Counted from the first letter of the stretch, positions 1 through 7,946 are shown. The stretch: DNA of 64,000 bases from Paenibacillus sp. BIHB 4019 (GCF_002741035.1 NZ_CP016808.1:434001-498000); one strand, 5' to 3'. Made by a program: numbers and translations. Notes: a model not told the origin generated them from the sequence alone.

Positions 1-1
1 A

Positions 2-1213
2 TGGGCATTTGCTGCTTTTCCCGCTGCTATTGTCGTTGTCGGACTATTGGCAGCCGTATTGCTTATTACAAGCGACGGCATCCGTGATCTGCTGCCTGAG
101 AAAATGGCTTCCCGATTCGAAAACATCAACTTGCAGCAGCACAGCGTTCTCGAACGCTGGACCTTCTATGAGGATGGCTTTAAGGTTGCCAAAGACTATC
201 CGCTGCTCGGAGCTGGCGGAGGCAGCTGGCAGGCTCTATATGAGCAATACCAAAACAATCCTTATTGGAGCAGACAGGCGCACAGCTTCTTCATTCAAAC
301 GCTCGTTGAGGTAGGCTGGATTGGATTTGCTGCGCTTATCGGGCTGCTCGTTTATGTCTATTACTTATACATTCGCTCGTACATCCGTTACCCTGAACGT
401 CGGGGCAGCCACTTGATCTTTTTTATTTTGGCAACGACGCTGCTGCTGCATAGCGCTATCGACTTTGATATGAGCTACGTCTATTTGAGCGCTTTGCTAT
501 TCATTAGCTTGGGCGCTATGATTGCGCCATTTGGCAAATCGCTTGCGTTTAAACAAGGGGCAGAACAACCCGTACAGGGCAGCGCAGTAAAATGGATCTA
601 TCCATCTGCCATCGGCGTGCTGGCCATTGTCCTGCTAGTCGGCTCCGCGCGCGCGAACGGCGCAAACAGCACGTTTCAGGATACGTATAATACGGCTGCT
701 GCTGGGAAGGCGCAGCTCAGCCAGTTGCTGCCTTCACTCAATAAAGCCATTAAGACTTCACCTGATCATTCCGTGTTTAGCCTGACCAAATACGAATGGC
801 TGATGCAGGCCTATGAGCAGACGCAAAATGCTTCAATGAAAGATGAAGCGCTGCAGACGCTTGCAAGCGGCAAAGCCCATGATCCTTACAACCGTTCGTT
901 CATTATGGCCCAATATCAAAATGACAAAAAGGACGGCAAAACAACAGAGATGCTGCAAGTGCTGGAAGAAGGCATTAGCAAATTCCGTTGGGATATCGAG
1001 TTTTATGATCATGCCATTGTTGAATATGTTGCGGCTATTAGCAGTGATGCCGGAAATGCGGAAAGCTACCACAAGCGTGTGCTGGAGCTTAAAGCGGAAG
1101 TGGAGCGGCGTATCGCCCAACTTGCGACGCTGCCTCCAGAACAATCGCAGGGACGCGAATTCAGCTTCACACCTGCGATGCAGCAAGCACTAGCTTCTAT
1201 TGAAACCAAATAA
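2..1213 (+). CDS. O-antigen ligase/polymerase-type membrane protein, C-terminal part (5' truncated)
   Basis: The frame is open from base 2 and the true start lies left of the window. The visible part has several hydrophobic segments followed by a hydrophilic C-terminal region of about 190 residues. The motif PLLGAGGGSWQ followed by AHSFFIQTLVEVGWIG is the usual Wzy_C signature of O-antigen ligases and polymerases (a conserved His in a loop before a membrane helix). The C-terminal extension looks like helical TPR-type repeats outside the membrane, as in the Wzy_C-TPR proteins of Gram-positive bacteria. By family it would polymerise or ligate a surface polysaccharide; the substrate cannot be told. 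A hairpin terminator follows. Confidence 0.75.
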   Translation, partial: WAFAAFPAAIVVVGLLAAVLLITSDGIRDLLPEKMASRFENINLQQHSVLERWTFYEDGFKVAKDYPLLGAGGGSWQALYEQYQNNPYWSRQAHSFFIQTLVEVGWIGFAALIGLLVYVYYLYIRSYIRYPERRGSHLIFFILATTLLLHSAIDFDMSYVYLSALLFISLGAMIAPFGKSLAFKQGAEQPVQGSAVKWIYPSAIGVLAIVLLVGSARANGANSTFQDTYNTAAAGKAQLSQLLPSLNKAIKTSPDHSVFSLTKYEWLMQAYEQTQNASMKDEALQTLASGKAHDPYNRSFIMAQYQNDKKDGKTTEMLQVLEEGISKFRWDIEFYDHAIVEYVAAISSDAGNAESYHKRVLELKAEVERRIAQLATLPPEQSQGREFSFTPAMQQALASIETK

Positions 1214-1230
1214 GCAATTGCCACACCAAT

Positions 1231-1330
1231 AAGCGCCTTTCTGGCCTCGTCTTTGAACGGTTGAATCTATGCATGCGTTATGCATAAACCCGTTTTGAGA
1301 CGTTCCCTAGGAGGCGCTTTTCCTATTTTT
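1231..1330 (+). terminator. Long interrupted hairpin terminator after the ligase gene
   Basis: Paired arms AAGCGCCT / AGGCGCTT, CGTCT / AGACG and AACGG / CCGTT surround an inner palindrome near TGCATGCG. A T-rich tract (TTTTCCTATTTTT) follows the last arm. It sits between the ligase stop and the next gene on the same strand. Confidence 0.6.
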
Positions 1331-1411
1331 CTGACATGTTTCCCGCTGCGGCAGAATAAATTGCATTAGAACGTTCTAAATTCTCATACCGGCCGGAAGG
1401 AGAAACCTCTA

Positions 1412-2452
1412 TTGAATCGATCGTCTAATTCAAAGTGGTCATTTGTAGTCATGCGCGGCGCTGACAAAACCGTCAAGCAGTTTCATGTCTCAAAGCGATC
1501 CGTCATTGCGGCCCCTGCCGCAGCTGCACTGGCCGTGTCGGGCTGCTTTGCCGCCCTCCAGATCAAATCGGTCTTCGAGATGCATGAGCTTGAGGCGCAG
1601 CTTCTAGAGCAGGCGGCACAGCAGGATGAACAATCGCAGCAATATCAGCATACCGTCGCCAATAAGGATGAGACGATTCTCGCCCTACAGCAGCAGCTGG
1701 CAAGCCTTGCTCAACAAACCGAGGACATGCAGATGCGTGTAGATGAGCTGCTCGCTCTGGAAAACAAGCTCAAACAGTTCATCGACAAATATGGCGGCTC
1801 TGACTCTGGGATAGACACGAGCAGCCACAAGCTTGGGCAACAATCTGAACAGTTGTACAAGCGCGAGCAGGCTTTGGCACAGCAAGCCGGTTATGATACG
1901 AGCGGTTCCTTGCAAACGAGCGGGATGTCCTTTCGGGCTTTGGCTTCCTCTACCTCGTTTGACGTTCAATCGCTAAGTGCGATGATCGACTCTTTGGAGG
2001 AAACGATGGCGCAGACGCTGCGGCAAGCACAGATAAGAAGGCAGCAGGTTGATTCCTATCCGTCAGGCTGGCCTACCTATTCGAAGAGGCTGACGTCCAG
2101 CTTCGGCTACCGCAAAGATCCTTTTACAGGGAAGGCCGTCTTTCATGCCGGCATTGATATTGGCGGCAAAGCAGGCGATCCTGTTTTCAGCGCGGCGGAT
2201 GGAACGATTAAGGAAGTCGGTACTGGAGGCTCTGAGGGCAACTATATCATTATCGACCATCATAACGGGCTGAACAGCGTTTATATGCATATGCAAAGCA
2301 TAGAAGCCAAGGAAGGAGAACAGGTCGTGCGGGGCGAGAAAATCGGCCTGCTGGGCTCTACAGGCAGAAGCACGGGGCCTCATCTTCACTTTCAAATTAT
2401 GCAGGGCGACGAGGCCGTCAATCCTTTGCCCTACTTGCTTCAACCATCCTAA
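1412..2452 (+). CDS. Membrane-anchored M23 family metallopeptidase
   Basis: A peptidoglycan endopeptidase of the LytM/M23 type, 346 residues from a TTG start; the site GGAAGGAGA lies 9 bases upstream. A basic cytoplasmic tail is followed by a hydrophobic segment at about residues 30-52, then a long Gln/Glu/Leu-rich coiled coil (about 55-130) and a C-terminal M23 domain. The zinc ligand motifs are visible as FHAGIDI and GPHLHF, so the enzyme should be active. This anchor, coiled coil, M23 order is that of cell-shape and division endopeptidases. The bactofilin gene starts 24 bases downstream, which suggests one transcript and a shared job in localised wall cutting. A VSGC tetrad at residues 42-45 resembles a lipobox but lies unusually deep, so a transmembrane anchor is more likely. 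Confidence 0.88.
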   Translation: MNRSSNSKWSFVVMRGADKTVKQFHVSKRSVIAAPAAAALAVSGCFAALQIKSVFEMHELEAQLLEQAAQQDEQSQQYQHTVANKDETILALQQQLASLAQQTEDMQMRVDELLALENKLKQFIDKYGGSDSGIDTSSHKLGQQSEQLYKREQALAQQAGYDTSGSLQTSGMSFRALASSTSFDVQSLSAMIDSLEETMAQTLRQAQIRRQQVDSYPSGWPTYSKRLTSSFGYRKDPFTGKAVFHAGIDIGGKAGDPVFSAADGTIKEVGTGGSEGNYIIIDHHNGLNSVYMHMQSIEAKEGEQVVRGEKIGLLGSTGRSTGPHLHFQIMQGDEAVNPLPYLLQPS

Positions 2453-2476
2453 GCTGTTTAACAAGGAGGTTTTTCT

Positions 2477-2926
2477 ATGTCTATTTTTAAGGAAAACAAG
2501 CGAATATCCCCCACGGATACACTGATTGGACAGGGTACCCATGCGGAAGGCAAGCTCATATGTGAAGCAGGCCTGCGTATTGAAGGCGAATATCGTGGAG
2601 ACATTGAATGTGTTGGAGATGTCATCATTGGCGAATCCGGGGTAGCTCGTTCAAATATAACGGCGAAGGATTTGACTGTAGCAGGCAAACTTTTCGGGGA
2701 TATTACGACAAAGGGGCGGCTCACGATTACTGCAACCGGGCAAATTACAGGAAACATTAATGCCCATTCCTTAATTATTCAAGATGGCGGAAGCTTTAAT
2801 GGCAGCTGCCATATGGAACGGGGTCAGGCCCCGCTCACACGCCCTCTTTCGGAAACGGACAGCGCAGGCAAAGATAACGCCGCTAAAGACGGCAGCAATC
2901 GGGATAAAGCCCGTCAGGCCGTCTAG
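2477..2926 (+). CDS. Bactofilin (polymer-forming cytoskeletal protein)
   Basis: Protein of 149 residues with the bactofilin core at about residues 15-115: short repeated turns of a right-handed beta-helix with regularly spaced Gly and Ile/Val (GKLICEAGLRIEGEYRG, GDVIIGESG, GKLFGDITTKGRLTI). The last 35 residues are hydrophilic and low-complexity, as is common for these tails. Bactofilins polymerise without nucleotide on the inner membrane face and position wall enzymes. The M23 endopeptidase directly upstream is the classical partner, as for CcmA with Csd proteins in Helicobacter. The ribosome site AAGGAGGT lies 6 bases before the ATG. Confidence 0.9.
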   Translation: MSIFKENKRISPTDTLIGQGTHAEGKLICEAGLRIEGEYRGDIECVGDVIIGESGVARSNITAKDLTVAGKLFGDITTKGRLTITATGQITGNINAHSLIIQDGGSFNGSCHMERGQAPLTRPLSETDSAGKDNAAKDGSNRDKARQAV

Positions 2927-3146
2927 CAAGCGTCCAGTGTATGCCAATGAACCACATATAAGCATATAAGCAGCAGCTTGAAGCACTCAGCTGAAAACAC
3001 ATAGAACAAGCAATCGGATTGGATTAGGGGAAGCAGCCTGCTAACAGCATTTAGGAACATACTGTGCAAAAAGCGTCACTTATGAACAAGCGCTGCTTCT
3101 GGCTAACCGCTTACTATAAATTCTGATATTTAAACACACGAAAACA
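2927..3146. other. Gene-free stretch after the bactofilin gene
   Basis: Apart from the terminator at its right end, this interval (and 3181-3316 beyond the terminator) has no reading frame with a ribosome site and no clear repeat. I see nothing else in it. Confidence 0.5.
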
Positions 3147-3180
3147 GGGCAGGCGAGTTATCGCCTGCCCCTTTACTTTT
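3147..3180 (+). terminator. Intrinsic terminator of the M23-bactofilin unit
   Basis: Perfect 10-bp arms GGGCAGGCGA / TCGCCTGCCC around a GTTA loop, followed by CTTTACTTTTT. It lies between the bactofilin gene and the oppositely oriented ABC permease gene. Confidence 0.9.
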
Positions 3181-3316
3181 TGCTTGCTTTTGCTTATTTC
3201 TTGCTAATCCAGCTGTACGCCTTATTCAGGAGTCAGGCTGGCAAGGCTCCTTTTTTCTGCGAACTAGTACTAAGCCGGGGAGAGTTCCCTTCTCCCATCA
3301 TGCTTATGAGGCTTCA

Positions 3317-4120
3317 CTACGCGCCAACGTCACGCTTAGAGAATACAAACCAGGTGAGAGCTGCGAATATTGCATAATACACAGCAAGCACGCTTATCGC
3401 GAAGCCGAGCGTCCGGTCGCCAACGTTTCCGGTCAAATAAGGCACCAAATCCAATTGGACGAAAAACAAGTAATCCACCCATTTATAATTCATCAGCCCG
3501 ATAAATGGACCGATGGAAATGGAGGAAAATACGAGGAAAATGGATAGCCCGATAGCAAGCCCGCCGCTCCGGAACACCGTTGACAGCATAAACGCTATCA
3601 TCGAGGTCACAAGCAGGGCAATAAAGCGCATCAAATAATATTTCATATTATATACTGCCGCTGAGCCTTCAAATTGGCCATCATCAACGAATAAACCGTG
3701 AATTTCTGCAGCCGTTACATTCGTATGGTCAAAAAACAAAAAATTGAACGCAATAGTAAATGCATAGAGCAGCACAACCTGTAACAGCGCGAACAGCACG
3801 ACTGAAATATATTTGGACAATAAAATTTTCCATCTCATCCACGGGCGAATAAGCAGCAGCTTGATCGTTCCACTCGTGAACTCCTCGGCAACGCTCCCCG
3901 CCGCAACGACGGATGTGAACATGGCAATAAGCAAATAACCTACTGCTGATTCATATTTTACAAGTGTCCACATCGATACCGCACTGTCTTTGGACATAAA
4001 ATAAACGGGTACGGTCATAAATACAACCAATGCCAGCAGCAGGCCCGTCATAATCCAAGTTCTTGTGCGGAGGTATATTTTCATATTTTCATTCAATAGC
4101 AGCTTGCTGAAGTTATACAA
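3317..4120 (-). CDS. ABC-2 type transporter permease
   Basis: Membrane protein of about 267 residues with six predicted hydrophobic segments (around residues 20-40, 62-80, 105-130, 165-185, 195-215, 240-260), typical of ABC-2 exporter permeases of the BcrB/NatB type. It overlaps the upstream ATPase gene by 8 bases in a different frame, so the two are translationally coupled and must form one exporter. The start appears to be TTG within the end of the ATPase gene. The motif VAEEFTSGTIKLLLIRPWMRWKILLSKY matches the conserved coupling region of this family. The substrate is unknown: antimicrobial peptide resistance or sodium export are both possible by family. Confidence 0.85.
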   Translation of the reverse strand: MYNFSKLLLNENMKIYLRTRTWIMTGLLLALVVFMTVPVYFMSKDSAVSMWTLVKYESAVGYLLIAMFTSVVAAGSVAEEFTSGTIKLLLIRPWMRWKILLSKYISVVLFALLQVVLLYAFTIAFNFLFFDHTNVTAAEIHGLFVDDGQFEGSAAVYNMKYYLMRFIALLVTSMIAFMLSTVFRSGGLAIGLSIFLVFSSISIGPFIGLMNYKWVDYLFFVQLDLVPYLTGNVGDRTLGFAISVLAVYYAIFAALTWFVFSKRDVGA

Positions 4121-5036
4121 TATGACCGCCCCCCGTCTTCTCGAGGAACCGATCCTCTAAAGATTGATGCTGTGCCTGAATGCCGTATACTTTAATGCCT
4201 GCCGCTACGAGCTTTGCATTTAAGCTAGCGACCGCTTCCTTATCCGCCCCAATGGCAATGGCGTGGCCAGCCCGTTCCCCCGCTATTCCCTCATTTGCCG
4301 CAACAGCAAGCGCTGACTCTAAATCGTCTACTTCAAAAACGACCCGCTGCGTTGCATGCTGTTCCGACTCTCGGTTCTTCTCGACCTGGACGACCTCCAC
4401 TAGCTTGCCCTGCTGGATAATGGCTACCCGGTCGCACATCAGCTCCATCTCGGCAAGCAAATGGCTGGAGACGAATATCGCCAGTCCCTCCTGCTTGGCC
4501 AGCCTTTGCAAATAATCGCGAAGCTCACGAATGCCCATGGGATCAAGTCCGTTCGTCGGCTCATCCAGAATGAGCAGCTTTGGCCGATGCAAAATCGCTT
4601 GCGCAACACCAAGCCGCTGCCTCATGCCAAGCGAATAGGTATTCACTTTATCATGAATGCGCGAGCCAAGGCCGACGAGCTCCGTCACCTCCTGAATACG
4701 CGAATGCTCAACACCCGGAACCATCCGGGCAAAATGAACCAAATTTTGATAACCAGTCATATATTTGTACATCTCGGGATTTTCGACAATGGCGCCGACA
4801 TGGCGAATCGCTTTCTCAAATTGCTTTGAGATGCTGTGACCATCAATTTTGATCTCGCCTTCCGTTATAGAAATGAGGCCGACCATCATTCGGATCATTG
4901 TCGTTTTGCCGGCGCCATTGGGACCGAGGAAGCCGAATACTTCACCAGCCGGCAAGTCAAGACTGAGATGATCAATGATCGTCCGTTTGCCGATGCGCTT
5001 CGTTACATTTAGCATTTGTACGATTGGCTGCTCCAA
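4113..5036 (-). CDS. ABC transporter ATP-binding protein (BcrA-type)
   Basis: ATPase of 307 residues. It has Walker A GPNGAGKTT, signature YSLGMRQRLG, Walker B LLILDEPTNGLDP and the switch histidine in SSHLL. The C-terminal 90 residues after the nucleotide domain match the accessory region of bacitracin-type DrugE1 ATPases. It starts at TTG behind AAGGAGG with a 9-base gap. The permease gene follows with an 8-base overlap. The region upstream carries 11-bp phased direct repeats that could bind a regulator. No two-component system is next to it, so the inducing signal cannot be read from context. Confidence 0.88.
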   Translation of the reverse strand: MEQPIVQMLNVTKRIGKRTIIDHLSLDLPAGEVFGFLGPNGAGKTTMIRMMVGLISITEGEIKIDGHSISKQFEKAIRHVGAIVENPEMYKYMTGYQNLVHFARMVPGVEHSRIQEVTELVGLGSRIHDKVNTYSLGMRQRLGVAQAILHRPKLLILDEPTNGLDPMGIRELRDYLQRLAKQEGLAIFVSSHLLAEMELMCDRVAIIQQGKLVEVVQVEKNRESEQHATQRVVFEVDDLESALAVAANEGIAGERAGHAIAIGADKEAVASLNAKLVAAGIKVYGIQAQHQSLEDRFLEKTGGGHIV

Positions 5037-5078
5037 TTTTTATTTCCTCCTTCTCCAGTGGACCGCATGTCCTGTCCC

Positions 5079-5133
5079 ATTTCTAATAGTGATCTAATAA
5101 TGATCTAACATTAATCTAACTACAACTAACCTT
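5079..5133. promoter_or_regulatory. 11-bp phased direct repeats upstream of the ABC exporter
   Basis: Consecutive 11-base units read ATTTCTAATAG, TGATCTAATAA, TGATCTAACAT, TAATCTAACTA and a weaker CAACTAACCTT. The shared core is TnATCTAA. One unit per helical turn places the cores on one DNA face, as in activator or response-regulator sites. They lie 43-97 bases before the TTG start of the ATPase gene. The binding protein is unknown. Confidence 0.55.
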
Positions 5134-5186
5134 ACCTAGTATAATCGAATAAGGAAACGATTGGAATATGTACAAGAATCTTAGAA

Positions 5187-5226
5187 AAAGCCTCCTGCTA
5201 CACAACTTCTGTAGTCAGGAGGCTTT
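5187..5226 (-). terminator. Intrinsic terminator overlapping the end of the Cys-rich gene
   Basis: Arms AAAGCCTCCTG / CAGGAGGCTTT with an inner CTACA / TGTAG pairing. On the minus strand a TTTTTCT tail follows. The last five codons of the small gene lie inside the hairpin. Confidence 0.85.
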
Positions 5227-5482
5227 GGGATGCCGGATAAAAGCTCGTTTGATAGGGATCAAAATCAGATTTAGCAGTTAACGGGATGACTCCGCCTGTT
5301 GCGCCTTGCATTTGTGCCTCCAACTTGTTAGTATGGCCAGCTTGGGCCTGAGCACAGGCTCTACAACAACCTAGCCGATTTACTACACGGAAAAATCCGG
5401 TTCGGAACAACACATTCGCTTGCCCAGTAGGTATCATGTTTTGGCATCCGACGCAATAAAACTGCTCCTGAGGCTGAATCAC
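5198..5482 (-). CDS. Small Cys-rich protein of unknown function
   Basis: Protein of 94 residues from a GTG start with AAGGAG 8 bases upstream. It has CVGC at residues 10-13 and a second cluster CCRAC at 39-43, which together could hold one zinc ion in a zinc-ribbon-like fold. The rest is polar and without a membrane segment or signal peptide. I do not recognise the family. Its own terminator makes it monocistronic. Reality as a gene is supported by the ribosome site, the paired CxxC motifs and the terminator placed exactly at its end. Confidence 0.65.
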   Translation of the reverse strand: MIQPQEQFYCVGCQNMIPTGQANVLFRTGFFRVVNRLGCCRACAQAQAGHTNKLEAQMQGATGGVIPLTAKSDFDPYQTSFYPASQSLLTTEVV

Positions 5483-5620
5483 CTAATCACTCCTTGTATA
5501 CTTAATGTATCATTATTTATGTAAAATGTTACGTAATGTATCTGTTTGTTTATATTTTATGGTATTTAGCGAATAATGTCAACAGAAAACTCAAATTTTG
5601 TCGCCTTACAGAAACATCGA

Positions 5621-5660
5621 ACCCTGACAACGATTTGTCAGGGTCCTTATCCTTTTTTTA
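5621..5660 (+). terminator. Hairpin with T-tract between the Cys-rich gene and the LCP gene
   Basis: Perfect arms ACCCTGACAA / TTGTCAGGGT with a 4-base loop; CCTTATCCTTTTTTT follows on the plus strand. It lies just downstream of the minus-strand LCP gene, for which the tail is weak, so it may act in both directions or block plus-strand read-through. Confidence 0.6.
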
Positions 5661-5675
5661 TAACAGCCGAAAGCT

Positions 5676-6626
5676 TTAGACCGCATCCGTTTCTATGCTC
5701 ATTTGTTTTTTCAGCAGCTCGTGAATTCGATTCCGCTCCTGATCGCCGACGATGTAATACCATACTTTATCAATCATCGTTCCGCTGCCGCTTATTTCAA
5801 TGCTATCCACCTTTTCGATTCCGGTCCCATATTCTTTAAAAAAGGTTTTCATCTCGTCAAAAGATATATTCGTTCTTACATTGTCACCCAGCTCCGCAAG
5901 CAGATTGCTTATTTGCGTAGCTCCATATAAGGTAAATACATTGGAAATGAGCTGCTTTAGGACGGCGCGCTGGCGGTCATTTCTGCCCCTGTCCCCCTTC
6001 GGGTCCTCATATCTCATGCGAGAATAAAGCAGCGCCTGCTCCCCATTCAACTGAATAGGCCCTTGCTCAAACGTATAACCACTGAAATCAAAAGCATAAG
6101 GATTGTTGACGGTTACTCCGCCAAGCTCGTCTATAATTTTTGAGAAACCTTCCATATTGACCCGAATATAATAATCAATCGGATAATCAAGAAAGTGCTC
6201 TACCGTCTGCTTTGACATTTCTACCCCGCCAAAAGCGTAAGCATGGTTTATTTTATCCGTCGTGCCATGACCAATAATAGCCGTTCTCGTATCACGCGGA
6301 ATGTTGAACATAAAGATCGAATGCTTGAGCGGATTCACCCCCATAACAATCATGGTGTCTGTTCGTCCCCGATCATTCGTTCTTTCATCTACACCCATTA
6401 CTAATACGGTGAACGGCTTCTCCGCAGTAATTGCTTCTTCTATGCCGGATATTTGCAGCTCCGAATCTGAACTGACGTATGGTGTAGATATGATGGGCTC
6501 GAACATATCAGCAGCTGTTTTTTTGAATTTACCATAAAGATACCAGCTGTATAGGGCCGTTCCCAAGCCAGCGACCAGACATACGGTGCTGACGATTATA
6601 AGCGAGCGTTTCACCCATCGTTTCAC
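5676..6626 (-). CDS. LytR-CpsA-Psr (LCP) family cell-wall polymer ligase
   Basis: LCP enzymes attach teichoic-acid or polysaccharide precursors from lipid carriers to peptidoglycan. After a short basic tail there is one transmembrane helix (about residues 7-28), then the extracellular LCP domain. Conserved elements are visible: VLVMGVDER with the following GRTDTMIV, IPRDTRT, KINHAYAFGG and LNGEQALLYSRMR with the later RNDRQRAVL. I place the start at GTG 6626 (protein of 316 residues). TGAGGAGG, which contains the stop codon of the upstream PilZ gene, lies 8 bases before it; the upstream ATG at 6665 has no ribosome site. The two genes are therefore tightly linked. Confidence 0.9.
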   Translation of the reverse strand: MKRWVKRSLIIVSTVCLVAGLGTALYSWYLYGKFKKTAADMFEPIISTPYVSSDSELQISGIEEAITAEKPFTVLVMGVDERTNDRGRTDTMIVMGVNPLKHSIFMFNIPRDTRTAIIGHGTTDKINHAYAFGGVEMSKQTVEHFLDYPIDYYIRVNMEGFSKIIDELGGVTVNNPYAFDFSGYTFEQGPIQLNGEQALLYSRMRYEDPKGDRGRNDRQRAVLKQLISNVFTLYGATQISNLLAELGDNVRTNISFDEMKTFFKEYGTGIEKVDSIEISGSGTMIDKVWYYIVGDQERNRIHELLKKQMSIETDAV

Positions 6627-6639
6627 CCGAAGAGCCTCC

Positions 6640-7071
6640 TCATTTGACAAAAGTGCTTCCTGCATTCAAACTGCGATATAGCTGATGGATTTTCCGCTGC
6701 TGCGGCTGTTGGGCGAGTAATTCTTCGTTTAATAGGCGGGTAATAATGGATTTGATAAGCAGTGGGGGCTGGAAATGCATACCGTACTCGAAAACATTAT
6801 CCGTTCGTTTGCGCCAAACGACATTTCCCTGAAGCCGGATGTTTTTGCCTGAAAGCTTCATGCGGACTTCTACCATGTACATCCGATGTACGGGGAGCCT
6901 TAAGGAGGACCAAAAGCATAAACCCTCCTGGCTTAAGTTCAGCACTAATACCGTTCCAGTAGATGGACTCATTAAATGGCCATGCCGATTGAGCAGCCGT
7001 AATCCTGCTTTAATGCCTGGCCTCAGCTTTAAACGCACCTTGCTGCGTGAGTTTTCCTCTTTACCGTCCAT
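6640..7071 (-). CDS. PilZ domain protein, putative c-di-GMP receptor
   Basis: Protein of 143 residues. The c-di-GMP binding elements of PilZ are both visible: RLKLR (RxxxR, residues 13-17) and NLSQEG (NxSxxG, residues 45-50). The beta-barrel signature follows (GNVVWRKR and EYGMHF). No enzymatic domain is attached, so it would act as an adaptor. AAGGAG lies 6 bases before the ATG. The stop codon is embedded in the ribosome site of the LCP gene, which points to co-translation. The inferred role is coupling the second messenger to cell-envelope polymer assembly; this link is inference from gene order only. Confidence 0.85.
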   Translation of the reverse strand: MDGKEENSRSKVRLKLRPGIKAGLRLLNRHGHLMSPSTGTVLVLNLSQEGLCFWSSLRLPVHRMYMVEVRMKLSGKNIRLQGNVVWRKRTDNVFEYGMHFQPPLLIKSIITRLLNEELLAQQPQQRKIHQLYRSLNAGSTFVK

Positions 7072-7293
7072 TTATTTCTCCTTATAGGTATAAAGTGATA
7101 ATGACTTGGAAATAATTTGATACGTTATGTATCAAGCTTTTCCTTCACTTTAAGATACAAATTGTATCATGTCAAGCAAAAAAAACGTCTAACAATATTT
7201 TTTGCGACATTTCGTTGCAACAAATGCAAATCTAACGTTTCCGTATTAATATAGGTGTAGCAGTTATAATCCAATAAGTGTGTATACAAACTA

Positions 7294-7446
7294 GGTTTTG
7301 CATAGCAAAACCTGCCGTTTATATGTTGTAAGCAAGTTTACGCTTACAAAGATGGTTTGCTACGCAAACCTAAGTTAATGCTTACGAAGTCAGTTTGCTA
7401 CGCAAACCTAAGACTATGCTTACGAAGTTAGTTTGCTTCGCAAACT
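7294..7446 (+). repeat. Hairpin array with 38-bp tandem repeats in the leader of the Xre gene
   Basis: Successive hairpins are GGTTTTGC-ata-GCAAAACC, TGTAAGC / GCTTACA, then three GTTTGC-tac/ttc-GCAAAC units. Two complete 38-bp units (7355-7392 and 7393-7430) differ at only a few positions; a third begins at 7431 and runs directly into the ribosome site of the regulator gene. Each unit also holds GCTTACGAAG. It may be an RNA leader structure, an operator array or a small dispersed repeat element. The rest of 7072-7461 (AT-rich, upstream of the PilZ gene) shows no gene. Confidence 0.8.
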
Positions 7447-7461
7447 TTTAGGAGGGGTCAT

Positions 7462-7830
7462 ATGAACATAGGCAGCAGAATTGCTCAATTGAGAGATGAC
7501 AGACACTGGACACAAGAGCAAACCGCAGCAAAGCTAGGCATTTCACGCGCTGCTTTATCTCATTACGAGAAAAATCGCCGGGAACCGGATTCCGAGACAT
7601 TGAAAAAATTTGCCGATCTATACCAAGTATCCGTTGATTTTCTGGTTGGACGCACCCTTCATCCGCAAACGGTACTTAGCGACGATGTTCGCAATTTTGC
7701 CGAGCATTTGGAATTATCTGATGATGAAATATTGGAGAAGTTTAATTTGAGTATTGATGGGCGTAAGTTGACAGTGGAAGAAACGAAACGGTTTATTGCT
7801 TTTGTACGAGCGGAGAGAATGATGAATTAG
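7462..7830 (+). CDS. Xre-family transcriptional regulator
   Basis: Protein of 122 residues with an N-terminal Cro/C1-type helix-turn-helix at residues 5-60 (TQEQTAAKLGISRAALSHYE is the recognition region) and a short C-terminal part. The tail (about 85-120) has the pattern DGRKLTVEETKRFIAFVRAE seen in many Firmicute and phage-type repressors, and probably mediates oligomerisation. The start is certain: AGGAGGGG sits 4 bases before the ATG. The leader carries a hairpin array that ends at the ribosome site, and a 36-codon ORF converges on its 3' end. Targets are not evident; autoregulation through the array is a reasonable guess. Confidence 0.85.
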   Translation: MNIGSRIAQLRDDRHWTQEQTAAKLGISRAALSHYEKNRREPDSETLKKFADLYQVSVDFLVGRTLHPQTVLSDDVRNFAEHLELSDDEILEKFNLSIDGRKLTVEETKRFIAFVRAERMMN

Positions 7831-7835
7831 ACTAT

Positions 7836-7946
7836 TTATTTGGATGGTGAATTCACTAGCGGCGGCCATTTCTCTGGAGGAATTCCCATTTGCCTAAGTA
7901 TATCCTTTACATCTAGTTCAATACGGCCTGAATTTTTCTCTGCCAT
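7836..7946 (-). CDS. Possible 36-residue small protein convergent with the Xre gene
   Basis: An ATG ORF of 36 codons ending 5 bases beyond the stop of the Xre gene. AGGAG precedes the ATG by 12 bases and a TATAAT box lies further upstream. The peptide has an amphipathic helix-like stretch (RIELDVKDILRQMGI) followed by a Pro/Trp segment (PPEKWPPLV). No family is recognised. Its position beside a repressor gene would suit an antirepressor or a partner peptide, but this is speculation. It may also be a chance ORF. Confidence 0.35.
   Translation of the reverse strand: MAEKNSGRIELDVKDILRQMGIPPEKWPPLVNSPSK

Noticed and set aside
1412..2452. Lipoprotein assignment for the M23 peptidase
   Set aside because: The VSGC tetrad lies at residue 45, well beyond the usual range for a lipoprotein signal peptide; a transmembrane anchor explains the segment better.
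6627..6665. LCP gene start at ATG 6665, giving a 26-base overlap with the PilZ gene
   Set aside because: No ribosome site before that ATG, whereas GTG 6626 has TGAGGAGG at proper spacing and the protein then begins with a normal short cytoplasmic tail.
7355..7446. Possible CRISPR-like repeats
   Set aside because: Only two complete units in direct tandem with no unique spacers and no cas genes; each unit is itself palindromic, so it is a hairpin array.
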